Assembly (NCBI GenBank): GCA_947177005.1
Contig: CAMWSZ010000018.1
Span: 1 to 16,896 of the forward strand
DNA length: 16,896 nucleotides
Source of the DNA: an uncultured Clostridia bacterium
GTDB taxonomy: Bacteria; Bacillota; Clostridia; Oscillospirales; Oscillospiraceae
Direction of reading: 5' to 3'
Shown here: positions 7,024 through 12,860 of the stretch, piece after piece
Numbering within the stretch: position 1 is the first letter of the stretch
Layout of the letters: every line of letters starts with the position of its first letter
Program-made: the position numbers and the translations under genes
The notes under the pieces: model-generated
What the model was told of the DNA's origin: nothing
The model's database searches: none
What the model saw: the letters and a program-made list of their open reading frames with translations, nothing else

Positions 7024-8024
7024 AGCGAATCCTCCGTCAGCGCATGGATATGGATCTGATAGAGCATCTCGTCCTGCTCCACGCTGCGCAGCGTACCGGT
7101 TTTCTGCCCCGTTTCCGGCGCGGGGTCCGACAGTGCGGCGGCCAGACAAACCCACCAGTCCCGTTCGCAGCCCACCGCGTACCGCCGCGCCGCGCCCGTC
7201 ACCGGATGTACCCAGCGGACCTCAAAGGGCCGTTCCCGCTCCAGCAGGGCCCGGCTGTAACCGGCAAGCCGGTCCAGTATCCGGTCCGTCTGGTCCGGCG
7301 CGCCGAAGTGGTCAAAGGTCAGTACCGGCGTGGGCAGTTTTTCGGCCAGCAGTTCTCTTGTAATGAGATCGTCCCGTTTGGCGGACATTTTCCAGTGGAC
7401 CGACCGCATGCTGTCCCCGGGACGGTAGGGCCGCAGCTCGTAGTCCTCCCCCATAGACGCCTTGCCTTTCGGCACCGGCACAGACACGCCGCTGCTCTCC
7501 GGAAGTGAAATTTCTCCCGGGTCCTCCTCCAGCGGCACCACCAGCACGCTGCCGCCGGTCCTGACCCGCAGCGGCAGCGCGAACAGACCCAGACAGTCCC
7601 AGGCCCGGACGCGGTCCACGGAGCACTCCGCCATGCCGCAGTGTCCGGTCTCCACGCGCCAGGACGCGGAGACTCCCGGCGATGCCCCCCGCAGAACGAC
7701 CGGCAGGACCTCGGTTTTCCCGGTAAAGGCGTACCGAATCCGCACCCGTGCCGTCACGCAGGCCGCAGGAAAGCCAAAACGGTTCTCCAGCGCCAGCGTC
7801 CAGACGGCGTGCTCATTCCGGCGCACGGTACGGCAGTCCGTTCTAACCCGCACCCGCAGCCCCAGAATCCCCGGCAGGCTCAGCAGCAGAGACAGAACCG
7901 GCAGCGTCAGAACGAGAAAAAATATGTAGTGGAAAATCCAACCGATATCGAACAGCTGCCCCATCAGCGCCCCCAGCAGAACGCACAGATAGGCAATCCG
8001 CCGGGCCCACAAAAGCGACGTCAT
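7020..8024 (-). CDS. DUF58 domain membrane protein
   Basis: A 334-residue protein with two closely spaced N-terminal hydrophobic helices (about residues 8-24 and 28-52), a beta-rich middle, and the DUF58 signature at about 200-224: YRPGDSMRSVHWKMSAKRDD followed by LITRE. DUF58 proteins almost always sit beside a MoxR ATPase, are distantly related to von Willebrand A-type proteins, and are thought to be client or partner of that ATPase; the biochemical role is not established. Both ends overlap neighbours by ATGA, with the moxR stop at the start and the transglutaminase ATG at the end. The three are therefore one translationally coupled unit. Confidence 0.92.
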   Translation of the reverse strand: MTSLLWARRIAYLCVLLGALMGQLFDIGWIFHYIFFLVLTLPVLSLLLSLPGILGLRVRVRTDCRTVRRNEHAVWTLALENRFGFPAACVTARVRIRYAFTGKTEVLPVVLRGASPGVSASWRVETGHCGMAECSVDRVRAWDCLGLFALPLRVRTGGSVLVVPLEEDPGEISLPESSGVSVPVPKGKASMGEDYELRPYRPGDSMRSVHWKMSAKRDDLITRELLAEKLPTPVLTFDHFGAPDQTDRILDRLAGYSRALLERERPFEVRWVHPVTGAARRYAVGCERDWWVCLAAALSDPAPETGQKTGTLRSVEQDEMLYQIHIHALTEDSL

Positions 8025-8950
8025 TGGATCTTTGGGGACGGCGTGCTGCGCAGCACTGCGGCGGCGATAGCGGAGGCGTCCGTCTCCTCCCCCGGCGCAA
8101 CGAGCAAACGGTGCGCTGCGGCGTCCAGCCAGATGCACTCCACGTCCTCCGGCACCACATAGTCCCGTCCCCGCAGGAACGCCACCGCCCGGCTCACGGA
8201 CATCACCGCCAATGCAGCTCTTGGGCTGGCACCCTGGAGGAGCTGGGGATGCTCCCGGGTTTTGCCCGCCAGCCGGACGATATACTCCAGCACGCCGTCG
8301 CTGACGTACACCCGTCCGGCTTCATCCCGCAGCTGCCGGAGCTGTTCCCGGCTGACCACCTGTTCCACGCCGTCCATACCGGACCCGAACTGCCGCCGCT
8401 TCAGCAGCTCCAATTCCTCCGCCGGGGTGGGGTAGCCCATGGAGAGCCGCAGCAGAAACCGGTCTAATTGGGAATCCGGCAACCGCTGGGTCCCGGACGC
8501 GCCGGTGGGATTCTGCGTGGCGATCACCAGGAACGGGTCCGGTACGGGATGCGACACCCCGTCCACCGTGACCTGTCCCTCCTCCATTGCCTCCAGCAGC
8601 GCGGACTGCGTCCGGCTGGTGGCACGGTTCAGCTCGTCGGCCAAAAACAGGTTGCACAGCACGGCTCCCGGCTGGTATTCCATTCTGCCCGTATTTTTAT
8701 TGTAAAGAGAAAAGCCGGTGATATCCGACGGCATCACGTCCGGGGTGAACTGCATCCGGCTGAACTGCAAATTCAGCGCCTTTGCAAAGGCCAGCGCCAG
8801 CGTCGTTTTCCCGACGCCCGGGATGTCCTCCAGCAAAATATGGCCCTTGGCCAGAATCGCAGCCAGGACCTTGAATAAAATGCTGTCCTTCCCCACGATC
8901 ACTTTTTTTACTTCCGCCACCACCGCGGCGGCCAAATCTCTGTTGTTCAT
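8021..8950 (-). CDS. MoxR-family AAA+ ATPase
   Basis: A 309-residue MoxR AAA+ ATPase, a chaperone-like class that activates or assembles partner proteins. Walker A is PGVGKTT (44-50), Walker B is LFLADELNRA (D105, E106), sensor 1 is in VIATQNP (N147), and the Arg finger region is QLDRFLLR (R164). The MoxR-specific stretch GASGTQRLPDSQLDRF is present. The C-terminal lid contains ASPRAALAV and DYVVPEDV. The ATG at 8950 has AAAGGA about 9-10 nt before it; a longer in-frame reading upstream runs across the promoter and is rejected. It is the first gene of the moxR-DUF58-transglutaminase operon. Confidence 0.95.
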   Translation of the reverse strand: MNNRDLAAAVVAEVKKVIVGKDSILFKVLAAILAKGHILLEDIPGVGKTTLALAFAKALNLQFSRMQFTPDVMPSDITGFSLYNKNTGRMEYQPGAVLCNLFLADELNRATSRTQSALLEAMEEGQVTVDGVSHPVPDPFLVIATQNPTGASGTQRLPDSQLDRFLLRLSMGYPTPAEELELLKRRQFGSGMDGVEQVVSREQLRQLRDEAGRVYVSDGVLEYIVRLAGKTREHPQLLQGASPRAALAVMSVSRAVAFLRGRDYVVPEDVECIWLDAAAHRLLVAPGEETDASAIAAAVLRSTPSPKIQ

Positions 8951-9007
8951 CAAATAATCCTTTCTGAAAATCTCCGGCCCGTTCTCTTCCGCACCGGACG
9001 GACTATG

Positions 9008-9036
9008 ATTATACACCGTTCCCGTAAAAAAAGCAA
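9008..9036 (-). promoter_or_regulatory. Promoter of the moxR-DUF58-transglutaminase operon
   Basis: Minus strand: TTGCTT (9031-9036), a 17-bp spacer, perfect TATAAT (9008-9013). Transcription would start near 9001, leaving about 50 nt of leader before moxR. It is arranged back to back with the lipoprotein promoter at 9106-9134. Confidence 0.78.
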
Positions 9037-9068
9037 CCGTCTCCATAATTTTGGCGTTCTATCCATTT

Positions 9069-9085
9069 TGTAACCTTTTTGTCAT
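9069..9085 (+). promoter_or_regulatory. Possible WalR-like box
   Basis: TGTAAC, 5 nt, TGTCAT matches the WalR consensus TGTWAH-N5-TGTWAH with one mismatch. It lies between the two divergent promoters, about 20 bp upstream of the lipoprotein -35 box. A further TTTGTAACC copy sits at 9110-9118, inside that promoter's spacer, 43 bp away. Both flanking units look envelope-related, which suits WalR, but short degenerate sites arise by chance. Confidence 0.25.
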
Positions 9086-9105
9086 ATTTTCCCTTGAAGT
9101 TGCAC

Positions 9106-9134
9106 TTGGTTTGTAACCCGCCCCGTGCTATACT
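9106..9134 (+). promoter_or_regulatory. Promoter of the NodB-like lipoprotein gene
   Basis: TTGGTT (9106-9111), a 17-bp spacer, TATACT (9129-9134). The start would be near 9141. A 6-bp hairpin (AGGCGG at 9148-9153 with CCGCCT at 9159-9164) lies at the 5' end of the predicted mRNA, just before the AGGAGGT ribosome site at 9169-9175. Confidence 0.65.
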
Positions 9135-9180
9135 AAGGATAAGAAACAGGCGGCCGGACCGCCTTGCAGGAGGTATCATC

Positions 9181-10482
9181 ATGAGAAAGAAAAAGACAAT
9201 GGCGTTCTTGCTGGCGCTGGCCCTGCTGTTCACCGCGGCGGCCTGCGGCAGCGGAAACGGCGAGACAACCGGCGGTCAGACCAACGGCCCGCCCCCCACA
9301 GAGCAGATGAATCCGCCGGAAGAGGATGCCGGAGATGCCGCGGAACCGGTCATCGAACCGCCAGCACCGGAACCGGAGCCCTATCAGATTTCGGACCCCA
9401 AGGTCATGCCGGAGGGCGGGCAGAAGGACGGCGTCACCTATGCAGCCTGGAACGATCTGGTGGAGCACCTGTTTTTTCATCCGATCATCGCGTATCCGGA
9501 GCTTGCCTTTGACGGCGACGCACAGGAGCAGGGCTTGGATGACTATATGGTAACTGTGGATGAATTCAACAGGATTTTGGACAGTGTGTATGAGCGCGGC
9601 TATGTGCTGGTGGACATCAATGACGTCTGGAGCGAAACCACGGACGCTGATGGAAATCCGGTAATGGTAAAGAATACGCTGTACCTTCCGGAGGGCAAAA
9701 AACCGCTGGTGCTGTCCTATGACGACACCAATTATTATCCGTACATGCTGGACAACGGTCTGACCTACAAGCTGATTATCGGGGACGACGGGAAAATCTG
9801 GTCCTGGGGCCTGGACCCCGGCGGGAACGAGGTTGTCAGCCGAGATCTGGACGCCATTCCGGCCTTGGACAAGTTTGTGGAGGAGCATCCGGATTTCTCC
9901 CCCTTCGGCGCGAAAGCCTGCCTCAGTCTGACAGGCTATGAGGGCATTCTCGGCTACCACACCCAGACCGATACTCAGTCGTGGACCGATGCACAGGAGG
10001 CGGAGCGTCAGAAGGAACGGGAGGCAGTCAGGCCCGTGATCGAGGAATTGAAGCGCACCGGCTGGACCTTCGGCAGCCACACCTGGGGACATATCCGGCT
10101 GGGCAGCGGCAATATGGAGAAAATTCAGGCCGATACCCAGCGCTGGCTTGACGAGGTGGGCAGTCTGGTGGGCCCCACAACCATTCTGTTCTATCCCCAC
10201 GGCGAGCGTCCCGACGGCAACGACTGGAAAAATACCGGTCCCACGTTCCAGTATTTACAGGAACAGGGCTTCCGTGTCTTCTGCTCCGTGGGGACCCAGA
10301 GCTTCAGCTACATCAAAAAGGATATCTGCGCCGTGATCTGCGACCGCCTGCATCCCGACGGGAAAACCCTGCGCTGGTCCCGCAACCGCTACCTGCAATT
10401 CTATGACGCAAAGGATATTATGGATATGACCGTCCGGCCTGATTACGGCGTCGGTACGGATTGGGATACCACCGGTAATTGA
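9181..10482 (+). CDS. Lipoprotein with divergent NodB/CE4-type polysaccharide deacetylase domain
   Basis: A 433-residue exported protein. A basic N-terminus and hydrophobic core end in a lipobox-like TAAAC with Cys22, predicting lipid anchoring. A Pro/Glu/Gly-rich spacer follows (about 23-66). The domain begins with LFFHPIIAYPELAFDGD and VTVDEFNRILDSVYERGYVLVD, a pattern seen in clostridial polysaccharide deacetylases. NodB motif 1 is PLVLSYDDTN (D181, D182), motif 2 is GSHTWGH (H300, H304), and FYPHGERPDG (about 337-346) stands where motif 3 usually reads RxPxG. Metal ligands look kept, but motif 3 is unusual and the substrate is unknown; peptidoglycan or another surface glycan is likely. 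AGGAGGT precedes the ATG at good spacing. It is a single gene on the plus strand, divergent from moxR. Confidence 0.85.
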   Translation: MRKKKTMAFLLALALLFTAAACGSGNGETTGGQTNGPPPTEQMNPPEEDAGDAAEPVIEPPAPEPEPYQISDPKVMPEGGQKDGVTYAAWNDLVEHLFFHPIIAYPELAFDGDAQEQGLDDYMVTVDEFNRILDSVYERGYVLVDINDVWSETTDADGNPVMVKNTLYLPEGKKPLVLSYDDTNYYPYMLDNGLTYKLIIGDDGKIWSWGLDPGGNEVVSRDLDAIPALDKFVEEHPDFSPFGAKACLSLTGYEGILGYHTQTDTQSWTDAQEAERQKEREAVRPVIEELKRTGWTFGSHTWGHIRLGSGNMEKIQADTQRWLDEVGSLVGPTTILFYPHGERPDGNDWKNTGPTFQYLQEQGFRVFCSVGTQSFSYIKKDICAVICDRLHPDGKTLRWSRNRYLQFYDAKDIMDMTVRPDYGVGTDWDTTGN

Positions 10483-10514
10483 ACCGTTGGCCTGGCCGGT
10501 TTACAGGTATATTC

Positions 10515-11687
10515 TTAAATCATGATCTTACGTGCCAAATTGATGCCGATTTTATAGGGAAGCGGTCTGAGACCGCGGTCAGCTTCTTTTAATTTCTCAC
10601 GGATATTGATATGCTGAGGGCAATGCTTTTCACACCGGCCGCAGCCAACACACTGGGAGGCAAAAGAGGGTTCCTTACGCAGTCCCATATTCCGGGCAAA
10701 TTCGAAGCGGGCTGAAGATCTTTTCTCCATATACATCAAATTATAATAATGGAAATTGCCGGGGATATCCACTCCTCTGGGACAAGGCATACAGTATCTG
10801 CATCCTGTACAGCCTACCTTTTCCCGCTCACGGATGATCCGCTTGATCTGCTCAACTATCTCCCTGTCTTCTTCCGTAAATTGCCCCGGTTCCGCTTCTG
10901 ACGCAATGCGGATGTTCTCCTCCACCATATCCTCAGAATTCATACCGGAAAGCACACAGCTGACCTCCGGCTGGTCCCACAGCCAGCGCAGTCCAAGTTC
11001 AGCGGGCGTATAGCGCCTGCCGCCAGAAGCAAGCACTTTTCTTGCTTTATCCGGAAGATCAACCAGTTTGCCGCCGCGAAGAGGTTCCATAATAATTACC
11101 GGGATTCCTTTCCCGGCCGCTGCCTGAAGACCCCTCCTTCCCGCCTGGGTATGCTCATCCAGATAGTTGTACTGAATCTGGCAAAAATCCCAGTCATAAG
11201 CATCCAGAATTTTCAGGAACATTTCCGTATCACCGTGGTAGGAAAATCCGATATTGCGGATACGGCCCTTTGCTTTCTGACGTTTAATCCAAGTCTCAAT
11301 GCCCAGATCTTGCAGATGTTCCCATTCTGCAAGATCTGTAAACATATGCATCAGGTAGTAGTCTATATGGTCTGTACGGAGGCGGGAAAGCTCCTCATGA
11401 AAAGTTTTTTCGATTGCCGCAGAAGAACGTATGATATACTGCGGAAGCTTCGTGGCAATATAAACGCGGTCGCGGCATTTGTTTTCCTCCAGGATCCGGC
11501 CGAGACATTCTTCGCTGCCAGGATAAATGTATGCAGTATCAAAATAATTGACACCCTTTTCCACAGCCAGAAGAACCTCTTTCTCAGCCTTTTCATAATG
11601 GATTGTATTTCCTTTTCTGCTGAATCTCATGCAGCCATATCCCAACTGGGAAATCTGACTGCCGTACCGGTCAGGTCTATATTTCAT
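10515..11687 (-). CDS. Aldo/keto reductase with C-terminal 4Fe-4S ferredoxin domain
   Basis: A 390-residue oxidoreductase. The aldo/keto reductase barrel covers about 1-285 with the catalytic tetrad D50, Y55 (NYFDTAYIYPGSEE), K80 (YIATKLPQY) and H114 (DYYLMHMF). The C-terminal part has two cysteine clusters, CTGCRYCMPCP (C293, C296, C299, C302) and CVGCGRCEKHCP (C349, C352, C356, with C346), typical of clostridial reductases that bind 4Fe-4S centres. The substrate is unknown. The ATG at 11687 has GGAGA about 7 nt upstream. Codons such as ATA, AGA and AAA are much commoner than in the surrounding GC-rich genes, and palindromic repeats lie upstream, so it may be acquired. I see no good promoter of its own; it may depend on readthrough from the small genes upstream. 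Confidence 0.9.
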   Translation of the reverse strand: MKYRPDRYGSQISQLGYGCMRFSRKGNTIHYEKAEKEVLLAVEKGVNYFDTAYIYPGSEECLGRILEENKCRDRVYIATKLPQYIIRSSAAIEKTFHEELSRLRTDHIDYYLMHMFTDLAEWEHLQDLGIETWIKRQKAKGRIRNIGFSYHGDTEMFLKILDAYDWDFCQIQYNYLDEHTQAGRRGLQAAAGKGIPVIIMEPLRGGKLVDLPDKARKVLASGGRRYTPAELGLRWLWDQPEVSCVLSGMNSEDMVEENIRIASEAEPGQFTEEDREIVEQIKRIIREREKVGCTGCRYCMPCPRGVDIPGNFHYYNLMYMEKRSSARFEFARNMGLRKEPSFASQCVGCGRCEKHCPQHINIREKLKEADRGLRPLPYKIGINLARKIMI

Positions 11688-11737
11688 AGCAGTTTCTCCA
11701 ATCTTACCAGCCTTGTTTTTGCTGACACTTGTAATCA

Positions 11738-11811
11738 CCATTATCTGAAGACTTTTAAAACTCCCTTTTCAGATTGTGGTTGCTGACGCTCCATTTTCTA
11801 AATCTTTCGTC
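11738..11811. repeat. Palindromic repeat, copy A
   Basis: Shares the core ACCATTATCTGAA ... TTTTAAAACTCCCTTTTCAG and about 40 further bases to the right with copy B (12047-12155). Its hairpin is shorter and imperfect (ATCTGAA with TTCAGAT). In minus-strand reading it ends an open frame in SNHNLKREF and a stop, closely matching copy B's NPNLKREF and stop. It lies between the small peptide gene and the aldo/keto reductase. Confidence 0.7.
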
Positions 11812-11832
11812 TTGTATAAAATGTGAAGTTGC

Positions 11833-11913
11833 CTATTCTCTTTTAAACCATTCCCATAGTGCATCCAGCAAGTCTATAATAGGCAAAAACAAATCCAGTA
11901 AAAAATCAACCAT
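11833..11913 (-). CDS. 26-residue amphipathic small peptide
   Basis: An ATG at 11913 follows AGGGAGGA at 7 nt, an excellent ribosome site, and a promoter lies about 50 bp upstream. The peptide begins MVDFLLDLFLPIID and ends LWEWFKRE. Hydrophobic residues are interrupted by Asp/Glu at 3, 7, 14, 17 and 21, which would put acidic residues mainly on one helix face: an amphipathic or membrane-skimming helix. Length and style recall type I toxin peptides of the Fst/Ldr kind (Pro-Ile-Ile, then Trp near a basic end) or small surface-active peptides, but no homology is claimed. The stop is TAG, and the same frame stays open for 25 further codons into repeat copy A. Its ends coincide with a 9-bp inverted repeat (TTGCCTATT 11829-11837, AATAGGCAA 11878-11886). 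Function unknown. Confidence 0.6.
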   Translation of the reverse strand: MVDFLLDLFLPIIDLLDALWEWFKRE

Positions 11914-11961
11914 ACATTTTTCCTCCCTAAAGTTCTGGTTTGCCGGCTTTTGATAAAACAA

Positions 11962-11990
11962 AGTGTATCATAATTGCAGGTGACATTCAA
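11962..11990 (-). promoter_or_regulatory. Promoter of the 26-residue peptide gene
   Basis: Minus strand: TTGAAT (11985-11990), a 17-bp spacer, TACACT (11962-11967). The start would be near 11955, about 40 nt before the peptide's ATG. This spacing and the strong ribosome site are the main reason for treating the tiny frame as a gene. Confidence 0.6.
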
Positions 11991-12046
11991 TCTTTTTCAA
12001 GGACTGACAGTAGTTGCGTATGAGACTGTATATTGATTGGGCGCTT

Positions 12047-12155
12047 TGATGAAATCGATGGAGTTTATATCCAGCAACCATTATCTGAAAAGGAATTTTA
12101 AAACTCCCTTTTCAGATTAGGGTTGCCAACGATCTGTTTTCTGAATTCTTTGTCA
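12047..12155. repeat. Palindromic repeat, copy B (fullest copy)
   Basis: The centre is a 19-nt inverted repeat (12075-12093 and 12107-12125, 17 of 19 positions paired, arms CAACC...ATCTGAAAAGG) around a 13-nt AT-rich loop. The left flank (12047-12074) is shared with copy D and the right flank (12126-12155) with copy A, so the family unit is about 110 bp. Each arm starts with CAACC and ends with AAAAGG. No T-run follows either arm, so it is not an ordinary terminator. Confidence 0.75.
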
Positions 12156-12232
12156 AAGTGATAGAATGAACAGCTATCCTCCCTTTCCAGAGCGGGGTTG
12201 CTAATGTGCTGCTGTCCAAATGCAAAGTACAT
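12098..12232 (-). other. 44-codon frame spanning repeats C and B
   Basis: An open frame from ATG 12232 to TAA 12098 with no clear ribosome site. It contains SNPALERE from half-copy C and ends VGNPNLKREF from copy B, so the two repeats read as a duplicated NPxLxRE peptide motif. Copy A ends in the same peptide frame (SNHNLKREF). A real product is doubtful, but the frame agreement across copies is notable. Confidence 0.25.
12179..12205. repeat. Diverged half-copy C of the palindromic repeat
   Basis: TCCCTTTCCAGAGCGGGGTT and the next few bases match the right half of copy B at about 22 of 27 positions. It lies 54 bp to the right of that half of copy B. The left arm and loop are missing. Confidence 0.5.
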
Positions 12233-12234
12233 AT

Positions 12235-12263
12235 ATTCAATCTTGAAGTGTCGAAAGTTGAAT
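12235..12263 (-). other. Inverted repeat just after the two-helix membrane protein gene
   Basis: ATTCAA (12235-12240) and TTGAAT (12258-12263) form a stem that can extend to 8 of 10 pairs. It begins 2 bp past the stop of the minus-strand membrane protein gene. No T-run follows, so it is at best a weak terminator or 3'-end stabiliser. The rest of the 350-bp stretch from 11914 to 12264 holds only the peptide promoter and repeats B and C. Confidence 0.3.
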
Positions 12264-12264
12264 G

Positions 12265-12447
12265 CTACCGCCTGCGTTTGATCGTTAAAAGAATGGCTGT
12301 TGTGTAAGATAAAACTGCTAACAATCCAATGAGTACGTAGGCAATACTAAATACGTAACCCCTTTCTAAGACGAACAAAAGCAACGTAGCGCTCCATAGA
12401 ATTCCTAATACAAACCAGAATCTTGGTGAATGATTAAATTTTAACAT
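12265..12447 (-). CDS. Small two-helix membrane protein
   Basis: A 60-residue protein not recognised. It starts MLKFNHSPRF, has two hydrophobic segments (about residues 11-27 and 32-54) joined by a short turn containing ERGY, and ends in KRRR, which suggests both termini face the cytoplasm. AGAGGTG lies 6 nt before the ATG at 12447; a longer in-frame start at 12495 lacks such a site. A near-ideal promoter lies at 12520-12548. It could be a small regulatory or orphan membrane protein, or a toxin-like peptide; nothing nearby decides this. It is transcribed away from rpoB and toward the peptide gene and the aldo/keto reductase, all on the minus strand. Confidence 0.7.
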   Translation of the reverse strand: MLKFNHSPRFWFVLGILWSATLLLFVLERGYVFSIAYVLIGLLAVLSYTTAILLTIKRRR

Positions 12448-12519
12448 ATGCAACACCTCTTTATCAATTACAACATCATGATACCCATTACTCAACGCAT
12501 TTTGTATTGGTTACTTTAA

Positions 12520-12548
12520 ATTATATTATAAGCACTCAGAAAATTCAA
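12520..12548 (-). promoter_or_regulatory. Promoter of the two-helix membrane protein gene
   Basis: Minus strand: TTGAAT (12543-12548), a 17-bp spacer, perfect TATAAT (12520-12525); a second TATAAT overlaps at 12525-12530. The start would be near 12513, leaving a leader of about 65 nt. It is divergent from the rpoB promoter, and repeat copy D fills the space between their -35 boxes. Confidence 0.7.
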
Positions 12549-12555
12549 TATGAGT

Positions 12556-12620
12556 TGGTGAAATTGCCGGAGTTTTATCCCGTCAACCATTATCTTAAAA
12601 GGAATTTTAAAATTTCCCTT
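12556..12620. repeat. Palindromic repeat, copy D (left half, truncated at the rpoB promoter)
   Basis: Matches copy B from its left flank through CAACCATTATCT and AAAAGGAATTTTAAAA to CCCTT, where similarity stops. The last two shared bases are the first two T's of the rpoB -35 box TTGACA (12619-12624). The right arm of the palindrome is absent. Confidence 0.65.
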
Positions 12621-12647
12621 GACATACAGCCCATTTTATGGTAAACT
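12619..12647 (+). promoter_or_regulatory. Promoter of rpoBC
   Basis: A consensus -35 TTGACA (12619-12624), a 17-bp spacer and TAAACT (12642-12647). Transcription would begin near 12654, about 207 nt before the rpoB start. A dedicated strong promoter fits the absence of rplJL directly upstream. Confidence 0.8.
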
Positions 12648-12671
12648 GAATTGCTTATATATAGAGACAGA

Positions 12672-12693
12672 AGGTGGAGAAAAACCTCCACCT
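12672..12693 (+). other. Perfect hairpin at the 5' end of the rpoBC leader
   Basis: AGGTGGAG pairs perfectly with CTCCACCT (8 bp) around the loop AAAAAC, about 18 nt after the predicted transcription start. It directly precedes the terminator-like structure at 12697-12741. It has no T-run itself. Confidence 0.6.
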
Positions 12694-12696
12694 CTT

Positions 12697-12741
12697 ATCC
12701 TCAGTATAGCAGTTTTCCCCGAAAAACGCAAGAGGATTTTT
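12697..12741 (+). terminator. Terminator-like structure (attenuator candidate) in the rpoBC leader
   Basis: ATCCTC (12697-12702) pairs with GAGGAT (12732-12737), enclosing a smaller stem of GTTTT with AAAAC and flanking GC pairs (12709-12729). It is followed by TTTT and CTCT. An alternative pairing, CCTCTT (12691-12696) with AAGAGG (12730-12735), would compete with the upstream hairpin. The rest of the leader to 12860 is GC-rich with short stems (GTGCC/GGCAC near 12768-12779, CCGGC/GCCGG at 12806-12825) and holds no gene I can support. Confidence 0.45.
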
Positions 12742-12860
12742 CTCTAAATGTTCCAACCCATCCATGTGTGCCCCGGCACGCGGACAATTTGGCGGCTCCC
12801 CTTCCCCGGCCTCTTTCGACGCCGGCACGGGAACGCGGAAAGGCAGATGAGTATTACAAG

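Noticed and set aside
9133..10200. 355-codon minus-strand frame opposite the lipoprotein gene
   Set aside because: The plus-strand product has a signal sequence, lipobox and NodB motifs behind a promoter and AGGAGGT; the opposite frame has none of these.
10482..10501. Possible terminator after the lipoprotein gene
   Set aside because: AACCG with CGGTT gives only a 5-bp stem and no T-run follows; too weak to call.
11740..11745. Promoter for the aldo/keto reductase using GATAAT inside repeat A
   Set aside because: No -35-like sequence lies 16-18 bp upstream and there is no extended -10 TG; left uncalled.
11738..12620. CRISPR array
   Set aside because: The repeats are few, unequal, irregularly spaced and palindromic over long arms, with no uniform spacers and no cas genes.
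12651..12860. N-terminal extension of RpoB from a TTG at 12651
   Set aside because: The translated extension is unlike any RpoB N-terminus, overlaps the promoter's start site and runs through leader hairpins.
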